A stretch of 51,414 bases of DNA, from the NCBI RefSeq assembly GCF_003315135.1, contig NZ_QNRK01000046.1, forward strand, positions 1 to 51,414, in the 5' to 3' direction. The notes beneath the pieces were generated by a model. It did no database searches. It had not been told where the DNA came from and saw only the letters and a list, made by a program, of their open reading frames with translations. Below, one piece after another: positions 24,837-34,765 of this stretch. This stretch comes from Roseiarcus fermentans (GTDB taxonomy: Bacteria > Pseudomonadota > Alphaproteobacteria > Rhizobiales > Beijerinckiaceae). The position numbers and the translations under genes were made by a program. How positions within the stretch are numbered: the first letter of the stretch is position 1; each line of letters starts with the position of its first letter.

Positions 24837-25847
24837 TCAGATCGTCTTGGCGAGCGCGATGGCGGTGTCGGCCATGCGGTTCGAGAAGCCCCACTCGTTG
24901 TCGTACCAGCTCAGGATGCGCACGAAGGTGCCGTCGATGACCTTGGTCTGGTCCATGTGGAAGATCGACGACCGGGCGTCATGGTTGAAGTCGATCGAGA
25001 CGTTGGGCTTGTCGGTGTAGCCGAGGATGCCCTTGAGCGGGCCGGCTTCCGCAGCCTTCTTGATCGCCTCGTTGATCTCTTCCTTGGTGGTGGCGCGCTT
25101 GGCGACGAACTTGAGGTCGACCACCGAGACGTTCGGGGTGGTGACGCGGATCGCCGAGCCGTCGAGCTTGCCCTTGAGTTCCGGCAGGACGAGGCCGACC
25201 GCCTTGGCCGCGCCGGTCGTGGTCGGGATCATCGACAGCGCCGCGGCGCGGGCCCGGTACAGGTCCTTGTGCAGCGTGTCGAGGGTCGGCTGGTCGCCGG
25301 TGTAGGAATGGATGGTGGTCATGAAGCCGTGCTCGATGCCGATGGCGTCGTTGAGCACCTTGGCCACCGGGGCGAGGCAGTTCGTCGTGCACGAGGCGTT
25401 CGAGAGCACGAGGTGCTCCTTGGCGATCTTGTCGTGGTTCACGCCGTAGACCACGGTGAGATCGGCGCCGTCCGACGGGGCCGAGACGAGCACGCGCTTG
25501 GCGCCGGCCGCGAGGTGGATGGCGGCCTTGTCGCGCGCGGTGAAGATGCCGGTGCACTCGAACGCGATGTCGACGCCGAGCTCCTTGTGCGGCAGTTCGG
25601 CCGGGTTCTTGATCGCAGTGCACTTGATCTTGTGCCCGCCGACGTGGATCACGTCGCCCTCGACCACCACCTCGTGCGGGAACCGCCCGTGCACGCTGTC
25701 GAAACGCAGAAGATGCGCGTTGGTCTCCACCGGACCGAGGTCGTTGATCGAGACGACCTCGATGTCCTTGCGGCCTGATTCAACCAACGCGCGCAGCACG
25801 AGGCGCCCGATGCGTCCAAAGCCGTTGATCGCTACCTTCGTGACCAT
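24837..25847 (-). CDS. gap: Glyceraldehyde-3-phosphate dehydrogenase, type I
   Basis: A 336-residue enzyme. The NAD(P)-binding start is [17 protein letters not shown], and the catalytic cysteine C153 is in [12 protein letters not shown]. The histidine region is [10 protein letters not shown], followed by [19 protein letters not shown], and the C-terminus has [13 protein letters not shown]. The residue after the Rossmann strand could bear on NAD versus NADP use but was not modelled. Co-oriented with tkt and pgk. Confidence 0.97.
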   Translation of the reverse strand: MVTKVAINGFGRIGRLVLRALVESGRKDIEVVSINDLGPVETNAHLLRFDSVHGRFPHEVVVEGDVIHVGGHKIKCTAIKNPAELPHKELGVDIAFECTGIFTARDKAAIHLAAGAKRVLVSAPSDGADLTVVYGVNHDKIAKEHLVLSNASCTTNCLAPVAKVLNDAIGIEHGFMTTIHSYTGDQPTLDTLHKDLYRARAAALSMIPTTTGAAKAVGLVLPELKGKLDGSAIRVTTPNVSVVDLKFVAKRATTKEEINEAIKKAAEAGPLKGILGYTDKPNVSIDFNHDARSSIFHMDQTKVIDGTFVRILSWYDNEWGFSNRMADTAIALAKTI

Positions 25848-25911
25848 CGATGTTTCTCCTGGGGTCCCGCCCGTTGTTCGCGGCCCACGGCGGCCCCGCT
25901 GATTGATACGA

Positions 25912-25958
25912 CCGCTTGATTTAGAGCGCCGGTTCCATGCGCTCCGCTTGATCTAAAG
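25912..25958. repeat. Short direct repeat with hairpin between tkt and gap
   Basis: Two 15-bp near-copies, CCGCTTGATTTAGAG (25912-25926) and CCGCTTGATCTAAAG (25944-25958), repeat with a 32-bp period. Between them GAGCGC and GCGCTC can pair. This could be a dispersed intergenic element or a binding-site pair in the tkt-gap spacer (25848-26026). Confidence 0.45.
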
Positions 25959-26026
25959 TCTACAGCCTCGCCCCCGTATGCGACAATTCGCCTTAAGGAT
26001 CGCGTCCCCGAACGCGAGGCTGCGGC

Positions 26027-28021
26027 TCACGCCCCGAGCCTCGCCTCGGCGGCCTCGGCCACGGCCTCCGGCGTGATGCCGAAAAATTCGTAGACGGCCT
26101 TGTAGGGCCCGCTTTCGCCGAACCCGCTCATGCCCACGAACGGGCCGTCGCCGATGATCGCGTCCCAGCCGAAGCGCACCGCGGCCTCGACCCCGACCTT
26201 CACGCGCGCGCCGCCGATCACCGACCGGCGGTAGTCCTCGGGCTGGTCGAAGAAGGCGTCCATGCAGGGCACCGACACCACGCGCGCCGCGACGCCCTTG
26301 CCTTTCAGAATCTGCTGCGCGGCGATCGCGAGCGAGACTTCGGAGCCGGAGGCGAAGATCGACACCGCGGCCTCCCCTTCCGCCGGGGCGATCTCGTAGG
26401 CGCCGCGCGCGCACAGATTCTCGGCGACGTGAGTCTTGCGCAAGGCCGGCAGGTTCTGCCGCGTCAACGCCAGGATCGACGGCGAATGGGCGCGTTCCAG
26501 CGCCGCCTGCCAGCACTCGACCGTCTCGACGCTGTCGGCGGGCCGCCACAGGTACATGTTCGGCATGGCGCGCAGCGACGCGATCTGCTCCACCGGCTGG
26601 TGCGTCGGGCCGTCCTCGCCCAGACCGATCGAGTCGTGGGTGAAGACGTGCACGACCCGGATCTTCATCAGCGCGGCGAGGCGGAGCGCCGGACGGGCGT
26701 AGTCGGTGAAGCAGAGGAACGACGCCCCCGACGGGATGAAGCCGCCATGCACGGCCATGCCGTTGCAGGCCGCGGCCATGCCGTGCTCGCGGATGCCCCA
26801 ATGGATGTAGCGGCCAGAGAAGTCGTCGGGCGTGATCTCCTTGGTGGCCGCGACCTTGGTGTTGTTGGAGGGGGTGAGGTCGGCCGAGCCGGTCACCAGT
26901 TCCGGCACGGCGGGCGCGATCACGGCGAGCGCCGCCTCGCCCGCCTTGCGGGTGGCGATGGTCGGCGCCTTGTCCGCCAGCTCGCGCTTGTAGGCGTCGA
27001 TGACGCCGTCGAGCCCCGCGGGCAGTTCGCCGCCCACCCGGCGCTCGAATTCCGCGCGCCGCGCCGGATCGAGCTCGGCGAGCCGCTTTCGCCAGGCCTC
27101 GTGGTCCGGGGCGCCGCGCGCGCCCACCTCCCGCCAGGCGGACAGAACGTCGGCCGGGATCTCGAACGGCGGGTACGGCCAGTTCAGGTTCTTGCGCGCG
27201 CCCTCGATCTCGGCCGCGCCGGCCGCCTCGCCGTGCGCCTTGCTCGTTCCCTCCCTGGTCGGGAGGCCGAAGCCGATCGTCGTCCGGCAGGCGATCAGGG
27301 TCGGCCGGTCCGAGGCCTGCGCGGCGCGCACCGCGCTCAAGATCGCCGCGGCGTCGCGCCCGTCGACGTGGCTCGCGTTCCACCCGGCGGCCTGGAAGCG
27401 CGCCACCTGATCGACGTTGTCGTTGAGGACGGAGACCTTGCCGTCGATCGAAACGTCGTTGTTGTCCCAGAACACGATCAGCCGGGACAGCCGGTAATGG
27501 CCGGCGATGGCGATCGCCTCGTGGCTGAGGCCTTCCATCAGGTCGCCGTCGGAAGCGAGCACGTAGGTGCGGTGGTCGACGACGCTCGGGAAATGGGCGG
27601 CCAGCATGCGCTCGGCGAGCGCCATGCCGACGGCGGTCGCGATCCCCTGCCCGAGCGGCCCGGTGGTCGTCTCGACGCCGGGCGTATGGCCGTATTCGGG
27701 ATGCCCGGGCGTCCTCGAGCCGACCTGGCGGAAGGCTTTCAGATCGTCCAGCGTCAGGCCGTCGGCGCCGCCGGTCCCGGTTAGGTACAGGAGCGCATAG
27801 AGCAACATCGAACCGTGACCGGCCGAGAGCACGAAGCGGTCGCGGTCCGGCCAGTGCGGGTCGGCGGCGTCGAACTTCAGGACGTCGCGGAACAGGACCG
27901 TCGCGAGGTCGGCTGCGCCCATCGGCAGGCCGGGATGGCCGCTGTTGGCTTTTTCCACAGCGTCGACGGCGAGGAATCGTATCGCATTGGCCAGGGAATC
28001 ATGGGTTGGGCTCGTCGCCAT
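26027..28021 (-). CDS. tkt: Transketolase
   Basis: A 664-residue thiamine-diphosphate enzyme that transfers two-carbon units in the pentose-phosphate and Calvin pathways. Early motifs are [21 protein letters not shown] and [16 protein letters not shown]. The ThDP/metal motif starts at [14 protein letters not shown] and ends at FWDNN. The pyrimidine domain shows the glutamate in [21 protein letters not shown] and then [18 protein letters not shown]. First gene of the leftward tkt-gap-pgk-fba block; divergent from the DUF4164-zapA genes, with 169 bp between the starts. Confidence 0.97.
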   Translation of the reverse strand: MATSPTHDSLANAIRFLAVDAVEKANSGHPGLPMGAADLATVLFRDVLKFDAADPHWPDRDRFVLSAGHGSMLLYALLYLTGTGGADGLTLDDLKAFRQVGSRTPGHPEYGHTPGVETTTGPLGQGIATAVGMALAERMLAAHFPSVVDHRTYVLASDGDLMEGLSHEAIAIAGHYRLSRLIVFWDNNDVSIDGKVSVLNDNVDQVARFQAAGWNASHVDGRDAAAILSAVRAAQASDRPTLIACRTTIGFGLPTREGTSKAHGEAAGAAEIEGARKNLNWPYPPFEIPADVLSAWREVGARGAPDHEAWRKRLAELDPARRAEFERRVGGELPAGLDGVIDAYKRELADKAPTIATRKAGEAALAVIAPAVPELVTGSADLTPSNNTKVAATKEITPDDFSGRYIHWGIREHGMAAACNGMAVHGGFIPSGASFLCFTDYARPALRLAALMKIRVVHVFTHDSIGLGEDGPTHQPVEQIASLRAMPNMYLWRPADSVETVECWQAALERAHSPSILALTRQNLPALRKTHVAENLCARGAYEIAPAEGEAAVSIFASGSEVSLAIAAQQILKGKGVAARVVSVPCMDAFFDQPEDYRRSVIGGARVKVGVEAAVRFGWDAIIGDGPFVGMSGFGESGPYKAVYEFFGITPEAVAEAAEARLGA

Positions 28022-28190
28022 CGGGGCTCTCCTCAGTCCTTGGTCGTTCGGGAATTGCCTTGATCGCTCGCGGGATTCACGCCTTCGCGCGCGGGGCGGT
28101 CCGTCTCAGGATCACTAGCCCGTCAACGCGACGATCGCAATTCGGTTCGCGTTGCGACTCGTTCGAGCATCGCGTAAGCCAAGCGTCGCA

Positions 28191-28493
28191 ATGGATGGAA
28201 GCAAAACCTCCCCGGATGGTCTCGATCGCTCGCTGAGCCGGCTCGCCGCGGCGGTGGGTCTCCTGGAGCGGGCCGCCGAGCGGCGGATGCGCCACGACGA
28301 GGCGCGCGCCAACGCCGAGGAGGAGTTCGCGCTGATGCAGGACGATCGCTCGCGCCTCGCCGTCGAGCTCGACGCCGCGCTCGACCGCGCCCGCGCGCTC
28401 GAGGCCGCCAACGCCGAAGCCGAGGACCGGCTCGCGCGCGCCGCCGAGACGATCGCGCTGGTCATCGAACGCATGGAGCCGCCCGCGGACTAG
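28191..28493 (+). CDS. DUF4164 family coiled-coil protein
   Basis: A 100-residue, almost fully helical protein with heptads through its length (LDRSLSRLAAAVGLLERAAERR ... LDAALDRARALEAANAEAEDRLARAAETI). This matches DUF4164 in content and in its place directly before zapA. The ATG at 28191 is chosen; an in-frame ATG 13 codons upstream adds an unrelated basic leader. A cell-division link is inferred only from the neighbour. Confidence 0.82.
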   Translation: MDGSKTSPDGLDRSLSRLAAAVGLLERAAERRMRHDEARANAEEEFALMQDDRSRLAVELDAALDRARALEAANAEAEDRLARAAETIALVIERMEPPAD

Positions 28494-28526
28494 ACCCGCG
28501 AGCCGGCGGCAGGGAAGGTTTTCGCC

Positions 28527-28862
28527 ATGGCGCAGGTTTCCGTGACCATCGACGGGAAGAAGTATCGTCTCGCCTGCAACGAGGGCGAGGAGGCGCGCCT
28601 CGAACATCTGGCCGGCATGGTCGACGACAAGATCGGCGAATTGCGCCGCGCTTTCGGCGAGATCGGCGATCAACGGCTGGTGGTGATGGCGGCGCTCACC
28701 TTCGCCGACGAACTCGCCGAGGCGCGGGACGTCGCAGAGGCCGGCCGCGAGCGCGCCGAAGCCGAAGCCGCCCGGTCGGGGTCGCTGGCCGCCGCCCTCG
28801 ACGGGCTCGGGGCGCGGATCGAGGCGCTCGCCGCCCGCCTCGGCGGCGGCGCGGAAAGCTGA
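28527..28862 (+). CDS. zapA: Cell division protein ZapA
   Basis: A 111-residue ZapA. The start MAQVSVTIDGKKYRLACNEGEEARLEHLAGMVDDKI is the globular head, followed by the long helix LVVMAALTFADELAEARD used for dimerisation. ZapA bundles FtsZ filaments at the division ring. It lies 33 bp after the DUF4164 gene. In some bacteria 6S RNA follows zapA; here a response-regulator gene on the other strand follows at once, leaving no room for it. Confidence 0.92.
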   Translation: MAQVSVTIDGKKYRLACNEGEEARLEHLAGMVDDKIGELRRAFGEIGDQRLVVMAALTFADELAEARDVAEAGRERAEAEAARSGSLAAALDGLGARIEALAARLGGGAES

Positions 28863-28876
28863 CCGGGGTCCGGGCG

Positions 28877-29329
28877 CTAGCTGCGCGGCTGTCCGTAGAC
28901 GACGCCGCGATCGATGATCTCGGCTGCGATCTCGAGCAGGGCGTCGGCGCTGTCCGGCTTGACGAACACAGCGTCGGCGCCGGCCGCGAGCGCCTCGTCG
29001 TGCACCGGCTTCGCCGTCGACGTGGTCAGGACGACGACCGGCAGACTCTTGACCTGGAACGTTTGGCGCAGCGCGTGCAGGAACTTCACGCCGTCGAGCC
29101 GCGGCATGTTGAGATCGAGCACCACGATGTCCGGCAGCCGGCTCATCAGATCCTCGACGGAAATCTGGTAGCTCGCGTCGAGGCCGTCGCCCGCCACTTC
29201 GAGAACGACTTCGCGCCCGATTCCCGCCTTCACCCGGTCCAAAGCGCGCTGGAAAAGATAGACGTCGTCAGGATCGTCCTCGATCAGCATGATCCGGCAC
29301 GGCTTCAAGGCGGGCGTGGCTTTCGGCAT
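28877..29329 (-). CDS. Stand-alone response regulator (Rcp1-like receiver)
   Basis: A 150-residue single receiver domain. It has the acidic pocket IEDDPDD (residues 16-22), phosphoacceptor D72 in IVVLDLNMPRLDG, a conserved threonine in VVVLTTSTA, and K124 in AVFVKPDS. There is no output domain, as in Rcp1-type regulators paired with phytochrome-like kinases. The ATG at 29329 is used; the upstream in-frame region is basic shadow sequence. It is divergent from the PAS kinase gene 86 bp away, its probable partner. Confidence 0.88.
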   Translation of the reverse strand: MPKATPALKPCRIMLIEDDPDDVYLFQRALDRVKAGIGREVVLEVAGDGLDASYQISVEDLMSRLPDIVVLDLNMPRLDGVKFLHALRQTFQVKSLPVVVLTTSTAKPVHDEALAAGADAVFVKPDSADALLEIAAEIIDRGVVYGQPRS

Positions 29330-29415
29330 GAGGAACCGGACACCTTTCTTCGAGACTGTGGGCAGGGCGCCGGCCCGCCGCTTACGGCGGCGGCCCTGAG
29401 CGACCGGGGGCGACG

Positions 29416-30528
29416 ATGACGCGCGGCTCCGACAAGCGCTTCCGGCTCGCGGTCGAGGCGTCGCCCGCATCCATGATCATGGTCGACGCCGACGGGACGA
29501 TCGCGTTCGCCAACGCCGAAACCGGCCGCATGTTCGGATATCCGGTCGACGATCTCGTCGGGCGTTCGATCGACATCCTGGTTCCCCGCCGGGCGCGCGC
29601 GGGGCACGCCGGTTTGCGCCAGGGCTTCTTCGCCGCGCCCAGCAAGCGGCCGATGGGCGCCGGCCGCGATCTGTACGGAACGCGACAGGACGGCACCGAG
29701 TTCCCGGTCGAGATCGGCCTCACGCCGATCGACGCCGCGGACGGCGCCATCGTGCTCGCGACGATTGTCGACATTACGGCGCGGCGGAAGGCGGACCTCG
29801 ACCTCGCGCAACGCGCGAGCGATCTCGAACTCGCCAACGCGCGGCTGACCCAGTTCGCTTACGTCGCCTCGCACGATCTGCAGGAGCCGTTGCGCAAGAT
29901 CGCGGTCTACGCGGGGCTGCTCGACGAGGCCATCAAGGCGGGGGACGCCGCCGCCGCCGCGCGCGCGACCGCCATCATCTCGGGCTCCGCCCAGCGCGCC
30001 CGCCGGATGGTCGACAATCTGCTCGCCTTCTCGCGCGTCGGCGGCGCGGAAACCCAGACCCGGCCGCTCGACCTGCGCGCCGCGATCGAACTGGCGCTGA
30101 CCGACCTCTCGGCGTCGATCGAGGAGACCGGCGCCGCCATCCGCCTCGAGGTCGAGCCGGTCGTTGCGCCGGCCGACCCCGCCCAGCTCGGCCGGCTGAT
30201 CCAGAACATCGTCTCGAACGCAATCAAGTACCGCAAGCCCGGCGCCGCGCCGTCGATCACGATCCGGACGGAGCGCATCGGCGAGACGAGGGTGCGGCTC
30301 TCGATCGCCGATGACGGCGTCGGCTTCGATCAGAAGTTCGCGACCGAGATCTTCCTGCCGTTCAAGCGCCTTCATGCGCTCGCGGACTATCCCGGCTCGG
30401 GCATCGGGCTGGCGATCTGCAAGGCGATCGCCGACCGCTACGGCTGGGCGCTGGCCGCGCGCTCGCGTCCGGGCCAGGGCTCGACGTTCGAAGTGATTCT
30501 GCCGGTCGAGGGCCGGCCCGATCCGTGA
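29416..30528 (+). CDS. Cytoplasmic PAS sensor histidine kinase
   Basis: A 370-residue kinase without membrane helices. A PAS domain (residues about 8-122) holds MIMVDADGTIAFANAETGRMFGY and DGTEFPVEIGLTPI. The phosphoacceptor helix has H153 in YVASHDLQEPLRKIAVYAGLL. The catalytic domain shows the N-box IQNIVSNAIKY, then SIADDGVGFD and YPGSGIGLAICKAIADRY. The SHDLQEPLRKI phosphoacceptor box is that of phytochrome-like and related soluble kinases. Divergent partner of the single-domain regulator at 28877-29329. Signal unknown. Confidence 0.9.
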   Translation: MTRGSDKRFRLAVEASPASMIMVDADGTIAFANAETGRMFGYPVDDLVGRSIDILVPRRARAGHAGLRQGFFAAPSKRPMGAGRDLYGTRQDGTEFPVEIGLTPIDAADGAIVLATIVDITARRKADLDLAQRASDLELANARLTQFAYVASHDLQEPLRKIAVYAGLLDEAIKAGDAAAAARATAIISGSAQRARRMVDNLLAFSRVGGAETQTRPLDLRAAIELALTDLSASIEETGAAIRLEVEPVVAPADPAQLGRLIQNIVSNAIKYRKPGAAPSITIRTERIGETRVRLSIADDGVGFDQKFATEIFLPFKRLHALADYPGSGIGLAICKAIADRYGWALAARSRPGQGSTFEVILPVEGRPDP

Positions 30529-30577
30529 AGCGGGCGGCGGCGCTCGTTTGAGCGCGGAACGCGGACGACGGCCGGGT

Positions 30578-32317
30578 CTACGGGGCGCGGCCGGCCAGAG
30601 GGATCCGGATCGTCAGCGTCGTGCCCCCGCCCGGCCGGGACTCGATGTCCAGACTGCCGTGACTCACCGCCAGTCGTTCCCGCATGCCGCGCAGTCCCAG
30701 GCGCGGCGAGGCGCGGCTCACTTCGTCGACGTCGAATCCGACCCCGTCGTCCTCGACGGTCATCACCACGTCGTTCGGCGACGTCGTCAGCGTGACGCCG
30801 ACGGCGCTGGCCGCGGCGTGCTTGACGACGTTGGTGACGCTCTCCTGCAACACCCGGTAGAGGGTGGTCTCGACCTCGGGCGGCAGTCTGCGACCCTTCA
30901 GCGCCAGATGAAGGTCGAAGCGCAGCCCGGAGCGCTGAACCCATTCCTCGATGAAATGCCGGACCGCCGACTCGAGACCGATGTCGTCGAGCGCGACCGG
31001 CCGCAGCTCCCATGCGATGCGGCCGACCTCGCTTCCCACCGCCCCCGTCAGATCTTTCAGGTCCGAGAGCCCGGACTTCAGCAAGGCGACGTCGGGCCCG
31101 CACCGCTCCAGCGCCCCAAGCTTGAGGTTCATCGCCGCAAGGTATTGCCCGAGCCTGTCGTGCAATTCGCGGGCGATCCGGCGGCGGTCCGATTCCTGGC
31201 GAGTCACGACGCTGTCCAGCACCGCCGACAGCTCCTGCGCGCTGTCCTCGAGTTCCCGGGTCCGGTCGGCGATGCGCTGCTTGAGAAGGCTCCTCTCCCG
31301 GCGGAGGGTCACGGCCGACGCGTGCAGCCGACGCGCGCTCCAGAGCCCCGCGAGGGTCACGCCGAGGCAGAGCAATCCGAGTTCGGACGCGAGCCTCCGC
31401 CAGGACCGGTCGACGCTCGCCGTCGACTGCCCGACCAGGAGATAGAAGGGCGCATGGCTCAGCTTCTGATAGGCCAGCAACCGGTCGATGTGGTCGAGCG
31501 GGGAAGCGGCCTGGTAGAGGGTCTGACCCTCGCGCCCTTGGAACAGCGCCGGCGACGCCGGCGCGGCCATCATCGCCACTTCCGACACGCCGACCCCGCC
31601 GGGATCGGCCGGATCGGCGGGATCGGCGGAGTGAACGGCGATGCGGGCGCCGTTCGTGGTCCGGAAGACGATGTCGCCGTGGGGATCGAGTTCGTCGCGC
31701 GCGATTCGCGTCTGAAAGTACGCCACCGGGATGCTGCCCGCGACGACGCCGAGGAAACCTCCCTTGCCGTCCTCGAGGCGTCGCGCCAGCACGATCACCT
31801 GCTCGTCGCCGAACTTGGCCCTGTGGGGACCCTCGAACATCAATCCCTGCTCTCCGGCCTTCGAGCGGGCAAAGTAGTCGCGGTCCGCGACGCTGACGCC
31901 GGTCGTCGCATATTGGACAGCGGCGCCGCCGCCCAGCACCAACCGACCGTAGGAATCGGCGATGAACACCCGCGACGAAAAGGGAATATTCGCGAGCTCT
32001 TCTTGCAGACGCTGGATCAGCCGTGGTTTTTCTTCCGATCCGCTCTCGACGCCGTCGACGTATTGCCGGGCGATCGACTTCAGCAGCGCGTCGAACTGCT
32101 CGAACGTGTTGTCGAAATCGCCGGCGACGCCCTTGGCCGTGGTGAGCACGGACCTGCCGGCGGAGGCGTAGTCGGCCGACCGGACCTGCCAGACGAGCAG
32201 CGCCGCCAGCAGCGCAGGCAGCAGCGCGGCCGACAGCGCCGCTGCATAGTACCTCCAGGCCAGAGGCTCGTCATTCATCGCTTCGCCCGCCCCGGACGAA
32301 ATCGTCCGGTCTGTCAT
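30578..32317 (-). CDS. Membrane sensor histidine kinase with dCache-like sensor (NarL/UhpB class)
   Basis: A 579-residue kinase. It has two membrane helices (about 23-45 and 312-328) enclosing a large periplasmic sensor with the dCache hallmark [12 protein letters not shown] (141-152). A coiled linker is followed by the HisKA_3 motif [19 protein letters not shown] (H386) and a C-terminal ATPase domain with [12 protein letters not shown] and [15 protein letters not shown]. The linker holds a small DPADPADPG repeat. This class normally signals to LuxR/NarL-type regulators; none is adjacent, so it is an orphan here. The start at 32317 is the longer option; an ATG 13 codons later is possible. Confidence 0.87.
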   Translation of the reverse strand: MTDRTISSGAGEAMNDEPLAWRYYAAALSAALLPALLAALLVWQVRSADYASAGRSVLTTAKGVAGDFDNTFEQFDALLKSIARQYVDGVESGSEEKPRLIQRLQEELANIPFSSRVFIADSYGRLVLGGGAAVQYATTGVSVADRDYFARSKAGEQGLMFEGPHRAKFGDEQVIVLARRLEDGKGGFLGVVAGSIPVAYFQTRIARDELDPHGDIVFRTTNGARIAVHSADPADPADPGGVGVSEVAMMAAPASPALFQGREGQTLYQAASPLDHIDRLLAYQKLSHAPFYLLVGQSTASVDRSWRRLASELGLLCLGVTLAGLWSARRLHASAVTLRRERSLLKQRIADRTRELEDSAQELSAVLDSVVTRQESDRRRIARELHDRLGQYLAAMNLKLGALERCGPDVALLKSGLSDLKDLTGAVGSEVGRIAWELRPVALDDIGLESAVRHFIEEWVQRSGLRFDLHLALKGRRLPPEVETTLYRVLQESVTNVVKHAAASAVGVTLTTSPNDVVMTVEDDGVGFDVDEVSRASPRLGLRGMRERLAVSHGSLDIESRPGGGTTLTIRIPLAGRAP

Positions 32318-32414
32318 CGGGAACGGGATTTTTGCGCGGCGCCGCCGAGTCCCGCACGTTGGCGCCGTCCCCTCATCGGGCGCGGCGGCGCCGCGCCGTT
32401 TCGCGAGCCGGCGT

Positions 32415-33266
32415 CTAGCCCTTCGCGAACGCCGCGAACGCGGCCTGGTAGTCCGGATGCCAGCGCGACAGCGGCGGCCGGTTCTCGACGATGTCCATCG
32501 CCGCCCACAGGATGCGTTTGGCGTCGATCTCATGCGTCACGTCGTTGTCCGGGCACAGGACATAGAAGTCGCCAGCGGACATGCGCTCGATCAGGAACGC
32601 GACCACCTGATCGGGCGTCCACGCCCCCGCCGGCTTCTCCCCGCCGCCGCCCGGCCGGGTCATGGCGGTGAAGGTGAAGCCGGGGATCAGCAGATGGGCG
32701 CTGACCCGACAGCCCGCGATGGCGCGCAGGTCGTGGGCCAGCGCCTCGGTCACGACCTTCACGCCGGCCTTCGACACGTTGTAGGCGGTGTCGCCCGGCG
32801 GACAGGTGATCCCCTGCTTGGACCCGGTGTTGATGATCGCCGCGGGCCCGCCCTGCGCGATCATCGCCGGCGCGAACGTGTTGACGCCGTGGATGACGCC
32901 CCACAAATTCACGTCGATGACCCGGCGCCAGGCGTCGAGGTCGCCCAGGACGCCGCCCCCGCCGCCGACGCCGGCGTTGTTCATCAGGATCGCGACCTCG
33001 CCGAAGGCCTCGTAGGCCACGTCCTTCAGGCGCACGAGGTCGCGCGGATCGCCGACGTCGACGACGCACAGGCGCACGTCGTTGCGATCGGCGACGATCC
33101 CGGCGAGACGCGCGTCGGCGGCCGCGAGCGCCGCGGCGTCGCGGTCGGCCAGGACGACCTTCATCCCCAGACGGGCGAACGCCGTCGCCGCGGCGAGCCC
33201 GATGCCGCTGGCGGCGCCGGTGACGACCGCGGCGCGGCCGGACTGAAGTGCGGGATGCAGCGACAT
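32415..33266 (-). CDS. Short-chain dehydrogenase/reductase
   Basis: A 283-residue classical SDR. The cofactor loop is TGAASGIG (16-23), [10 protein letters not shown] is the structural motif, and the catalytic set is the serine in NTGSKQGIT with YNVSKAG. The C-terminal part [29 protein letters not shown] is characteristic of a subgroup of uncharacterised SDRs. It uses NAD(P) to oxidise or reduce an unknown alcohol/ketone. The ATG at 33266 has AGAGGA upstream. Confidence 0.9.
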   Translation of the reverse strand: MSLHPALQSGRAAVVTGAASGIGLAAATAFARLGMKVVLADRDAAALAAADARLAGIVADRNDVRLCVVDVGDPRDLVRLKDVAYEAFGEVAILMNNAGVGGGGGVLGDLDAWRRVIDVNLWGVIHGVNTFAPAMIAQGGPAAIINTGSKQGITCPPGDTAYNVSKAGVKVVTEALAHDLRAIAGCRVSAHLLIPGFTFTAMTRPGGGGEKPAGAWTPDQVVAFLIERMSAGDFYVLCPDNDVTHEIDAKRILWAAMDIVENRPPLSRWHPDYQAAFAAFAKG

Positions 33267-33422
33267 GACCAATCCTCTTTGCGGTTCCCCGCCGAGGCTG
33301 GGTGGCCGCGGCCATGGCGATCAAACGACGGTCGGGCCGCCGCACGCAAGCCCGGACTTGTCAAATCGCCGTCGTCGTTATCAAGTTCATTCGATCGACG
33401 GCATCGAGTGGAAGTTCACGTC

Positions 33423-34091
33423 ATGGGTCCAGTGCGCGCGTTTTTTGTCGGCTCTCTCGCCGCGTGTGTCGCCGTTGCGCACGGAGGGGGCGCGCTCGCC
33501 CAGAACTTCTGGCCGTTCGGGCAACCGCCAGCGCCGGCGACGCCGCAGTCCGGCGTCCCCGGCCCCGCGGGCCTTCTGCCGCCCGACGCCGATCCGGCCT
33601 ATTCAACCCCGGTCGACCTCGACGTCAAGGTCGACCGGGCGCGCCCGACGCGACGCGAAATCGCCGACCCGACCGGAGAGCCGGCGGGAACGGTCACCAT
33701 CAACACCAAGCTGCGCAAGCTCTATCTGTCGCTCGGCGACGGCCGCGCCGTCGAATACGGCATCGGCGTCGGCCGCCAGGGTTTCGCCTGGAAGGGCGAG
33801 GCCGAGATCGGGCGCAAGGCCTACTGGCCGGGCTGGACGCCGCCGCCCGAGATGCTGGCGCGCAGTCCGGAACTGCCGGCCCATCTCGACGGCAGCCTGA
33901 GCAACCCGCTCGGCGCGCGCGCCCTCTACCTGTTCCAGGACAAGAAGGACACGCTGTTCCGCATCCACGGCACCAACGATCCGGCCTCGATCGGCCACGC
34001 CGTCTCGTCGGGCTGCATCCGCATGCTCAACGTCGACGTGATCGACCTTTACGGACGCGTGGCGAAGGGCACGAAGGTGGTGGTGCTGTAA
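33423..34091 (+). CDS. L,D-transpeptidase (YkuD domain)
   Basis: A 222-residue exported enzyme with a signal peptide ending near ALA-Q (residue 26). A Pro-rich linker follows, then a YkuD catalytic domain with [28 protein letters not shown] and the active site [20 protein letters not shown] (His about 182, Cys about 198). Such enzymes make 3-3 crosslinks in peptidoglycan or attach proteins to it, and are abundant in Hyphomicrobiales. The ATG at 33423 starts the signal peptide. Confidence 0.93.
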   Translation: MGPVRAFFVGSLAACVAVAHGGGALAQNFWPFGQPPAPATPQSGVPGPAGLLPPDADPAYSTPVDLDVKVDRARPTRREIADPTGEPAGTVTINTKLRKLYLSLGDGRAVEYGIGVGRQGFAWKGEAEIGRKAYWPGWTPPPEMLARSPELPAHLDGSLSNPLGARALYLFQDKKDTLFRIHGTNDPASIGHAVSSGCIRMLNVDVIDLYGRVAKGTKVVVL

Positions 34092-34153
34092 GGGCGGAAG
34101 GCGACGGGTCAGCCGCAGCGTCGCCGACCAGCCGCCCGCCCGCCCTGTCGCCG

Positions 34154-34342
34154 CTATTCGGACAGTTCCTCGATCCGGCAATGGATCGGCTCGTCGAACG
34201 GATCGATCTCGTGCTGCCGCACGAGCTGCATGAGTTTGCTGCGCGCGTCCGCTCCGCCGTCGCCATGGAGGATGTCGCGCGCGAGTTCCTGTCCGTTTCG
34301 CTCAATGATCACGGCAAAGGTCTTTCTCGAACTTGTCGTCAT
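34154..34342 (-). CDS. Small conserved-looking protein of unknown function
   Basis: A 62-residue protein, MTTSSRKTFAVIIERNGQEL and onward, ending PFDEPIHCRIEELSE. It has a clear CAGGAG Shine-Dalgarno sequence before its ATG. Composition and the even spread of acidic and basic residues look like a genuine small soluble protein. No known domain is recognised. It converges on the L,D-transpeptidase gene with 62 bp between stops. Confidence 0.6.
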   Translation of the reverse strand: MTTSSRKTFAVIIERNGQELARDILHGDGGADARSKLMQLVRQHEIDPFDEPIHCRIEELSE

Positions 34343-34765
34343 TGACGGCTCCTGTTTTTGCTCTCGTCCGGGAAACAGACTGAAAATTCTGACAGTTGCT
34401 TGACTATTCGCCACTCTCCATTCGCAGGGGGCCGCAATGGGCGCTTGCGCCGACGCCTCTTGTGCGCTGCAACATAGACATTCCCGTGACGCGCGGAGGG
34501 GCCGGCGACGCTTTGCCGGGACCTGTTGCACGACAGCAACAATCGGCTGTGGATCTCTTGCCGAGCGCGGGTTGAAGGAGGCGGCCTTTTCAGGGGCGGC
34601 CGAAGCGCCTCGACGAGGTCAGTCGGAGCGCGCCCGTCTCGGGCGCCCAACGCCTGTCGAAAGGCGGCCGTCCTTCCGGACGGGCCCGCGGGGGCTGCGA
34701 GAGACGGCCGTCCTTGCGGACGGCCGGTGGGGGGCGGCGAGACGCCGCCCCCCCACCATGCTCGG
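34343..34765. other. Gene-free spacer upstream of the small gene and downstream of leuA
   Basis: The left 230 bp is moderately AT-rich and may carry the promoter of the small leftward gene. The right part holds a cluster of hairpins described separately. No supported gene. Confidence 0.6.
34628..34757. terminator. Cluster of four GC hairpins after leuA
   Basis: From right to left: 34726-34757 (13-14-bp stem with one bulge, AGA loop, starting 9 bp past the leuA stop), 34705-34726 (perfect 9-bp stem CGGCCGTCC, loop TTGC), a related shorter one near 34668-34684, and 34630-34646 (GCGCCCG-TCT-CGGGCGC). The first probably stops or stabilises leuA mRNA although it lacks a T-run. Two of the hairpins share the CGGCCGTCCTT core, so they may be copies of one element. 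Confidence 0.55.

Noticed and set aside
25848-26026. Spacer between tkt and gap considered as a CbbR-type regulatory region
   Set aside because: No T-N11-A-type LysR boxes could be identified with confidence; only the short direct repeat is certain.
28862-28877. 6S RNA expected downstream of zapA in some bacteria
   Set aside because: Only 14 bp separate zapA from the convergent response-regulator gene, too short for the RNA.
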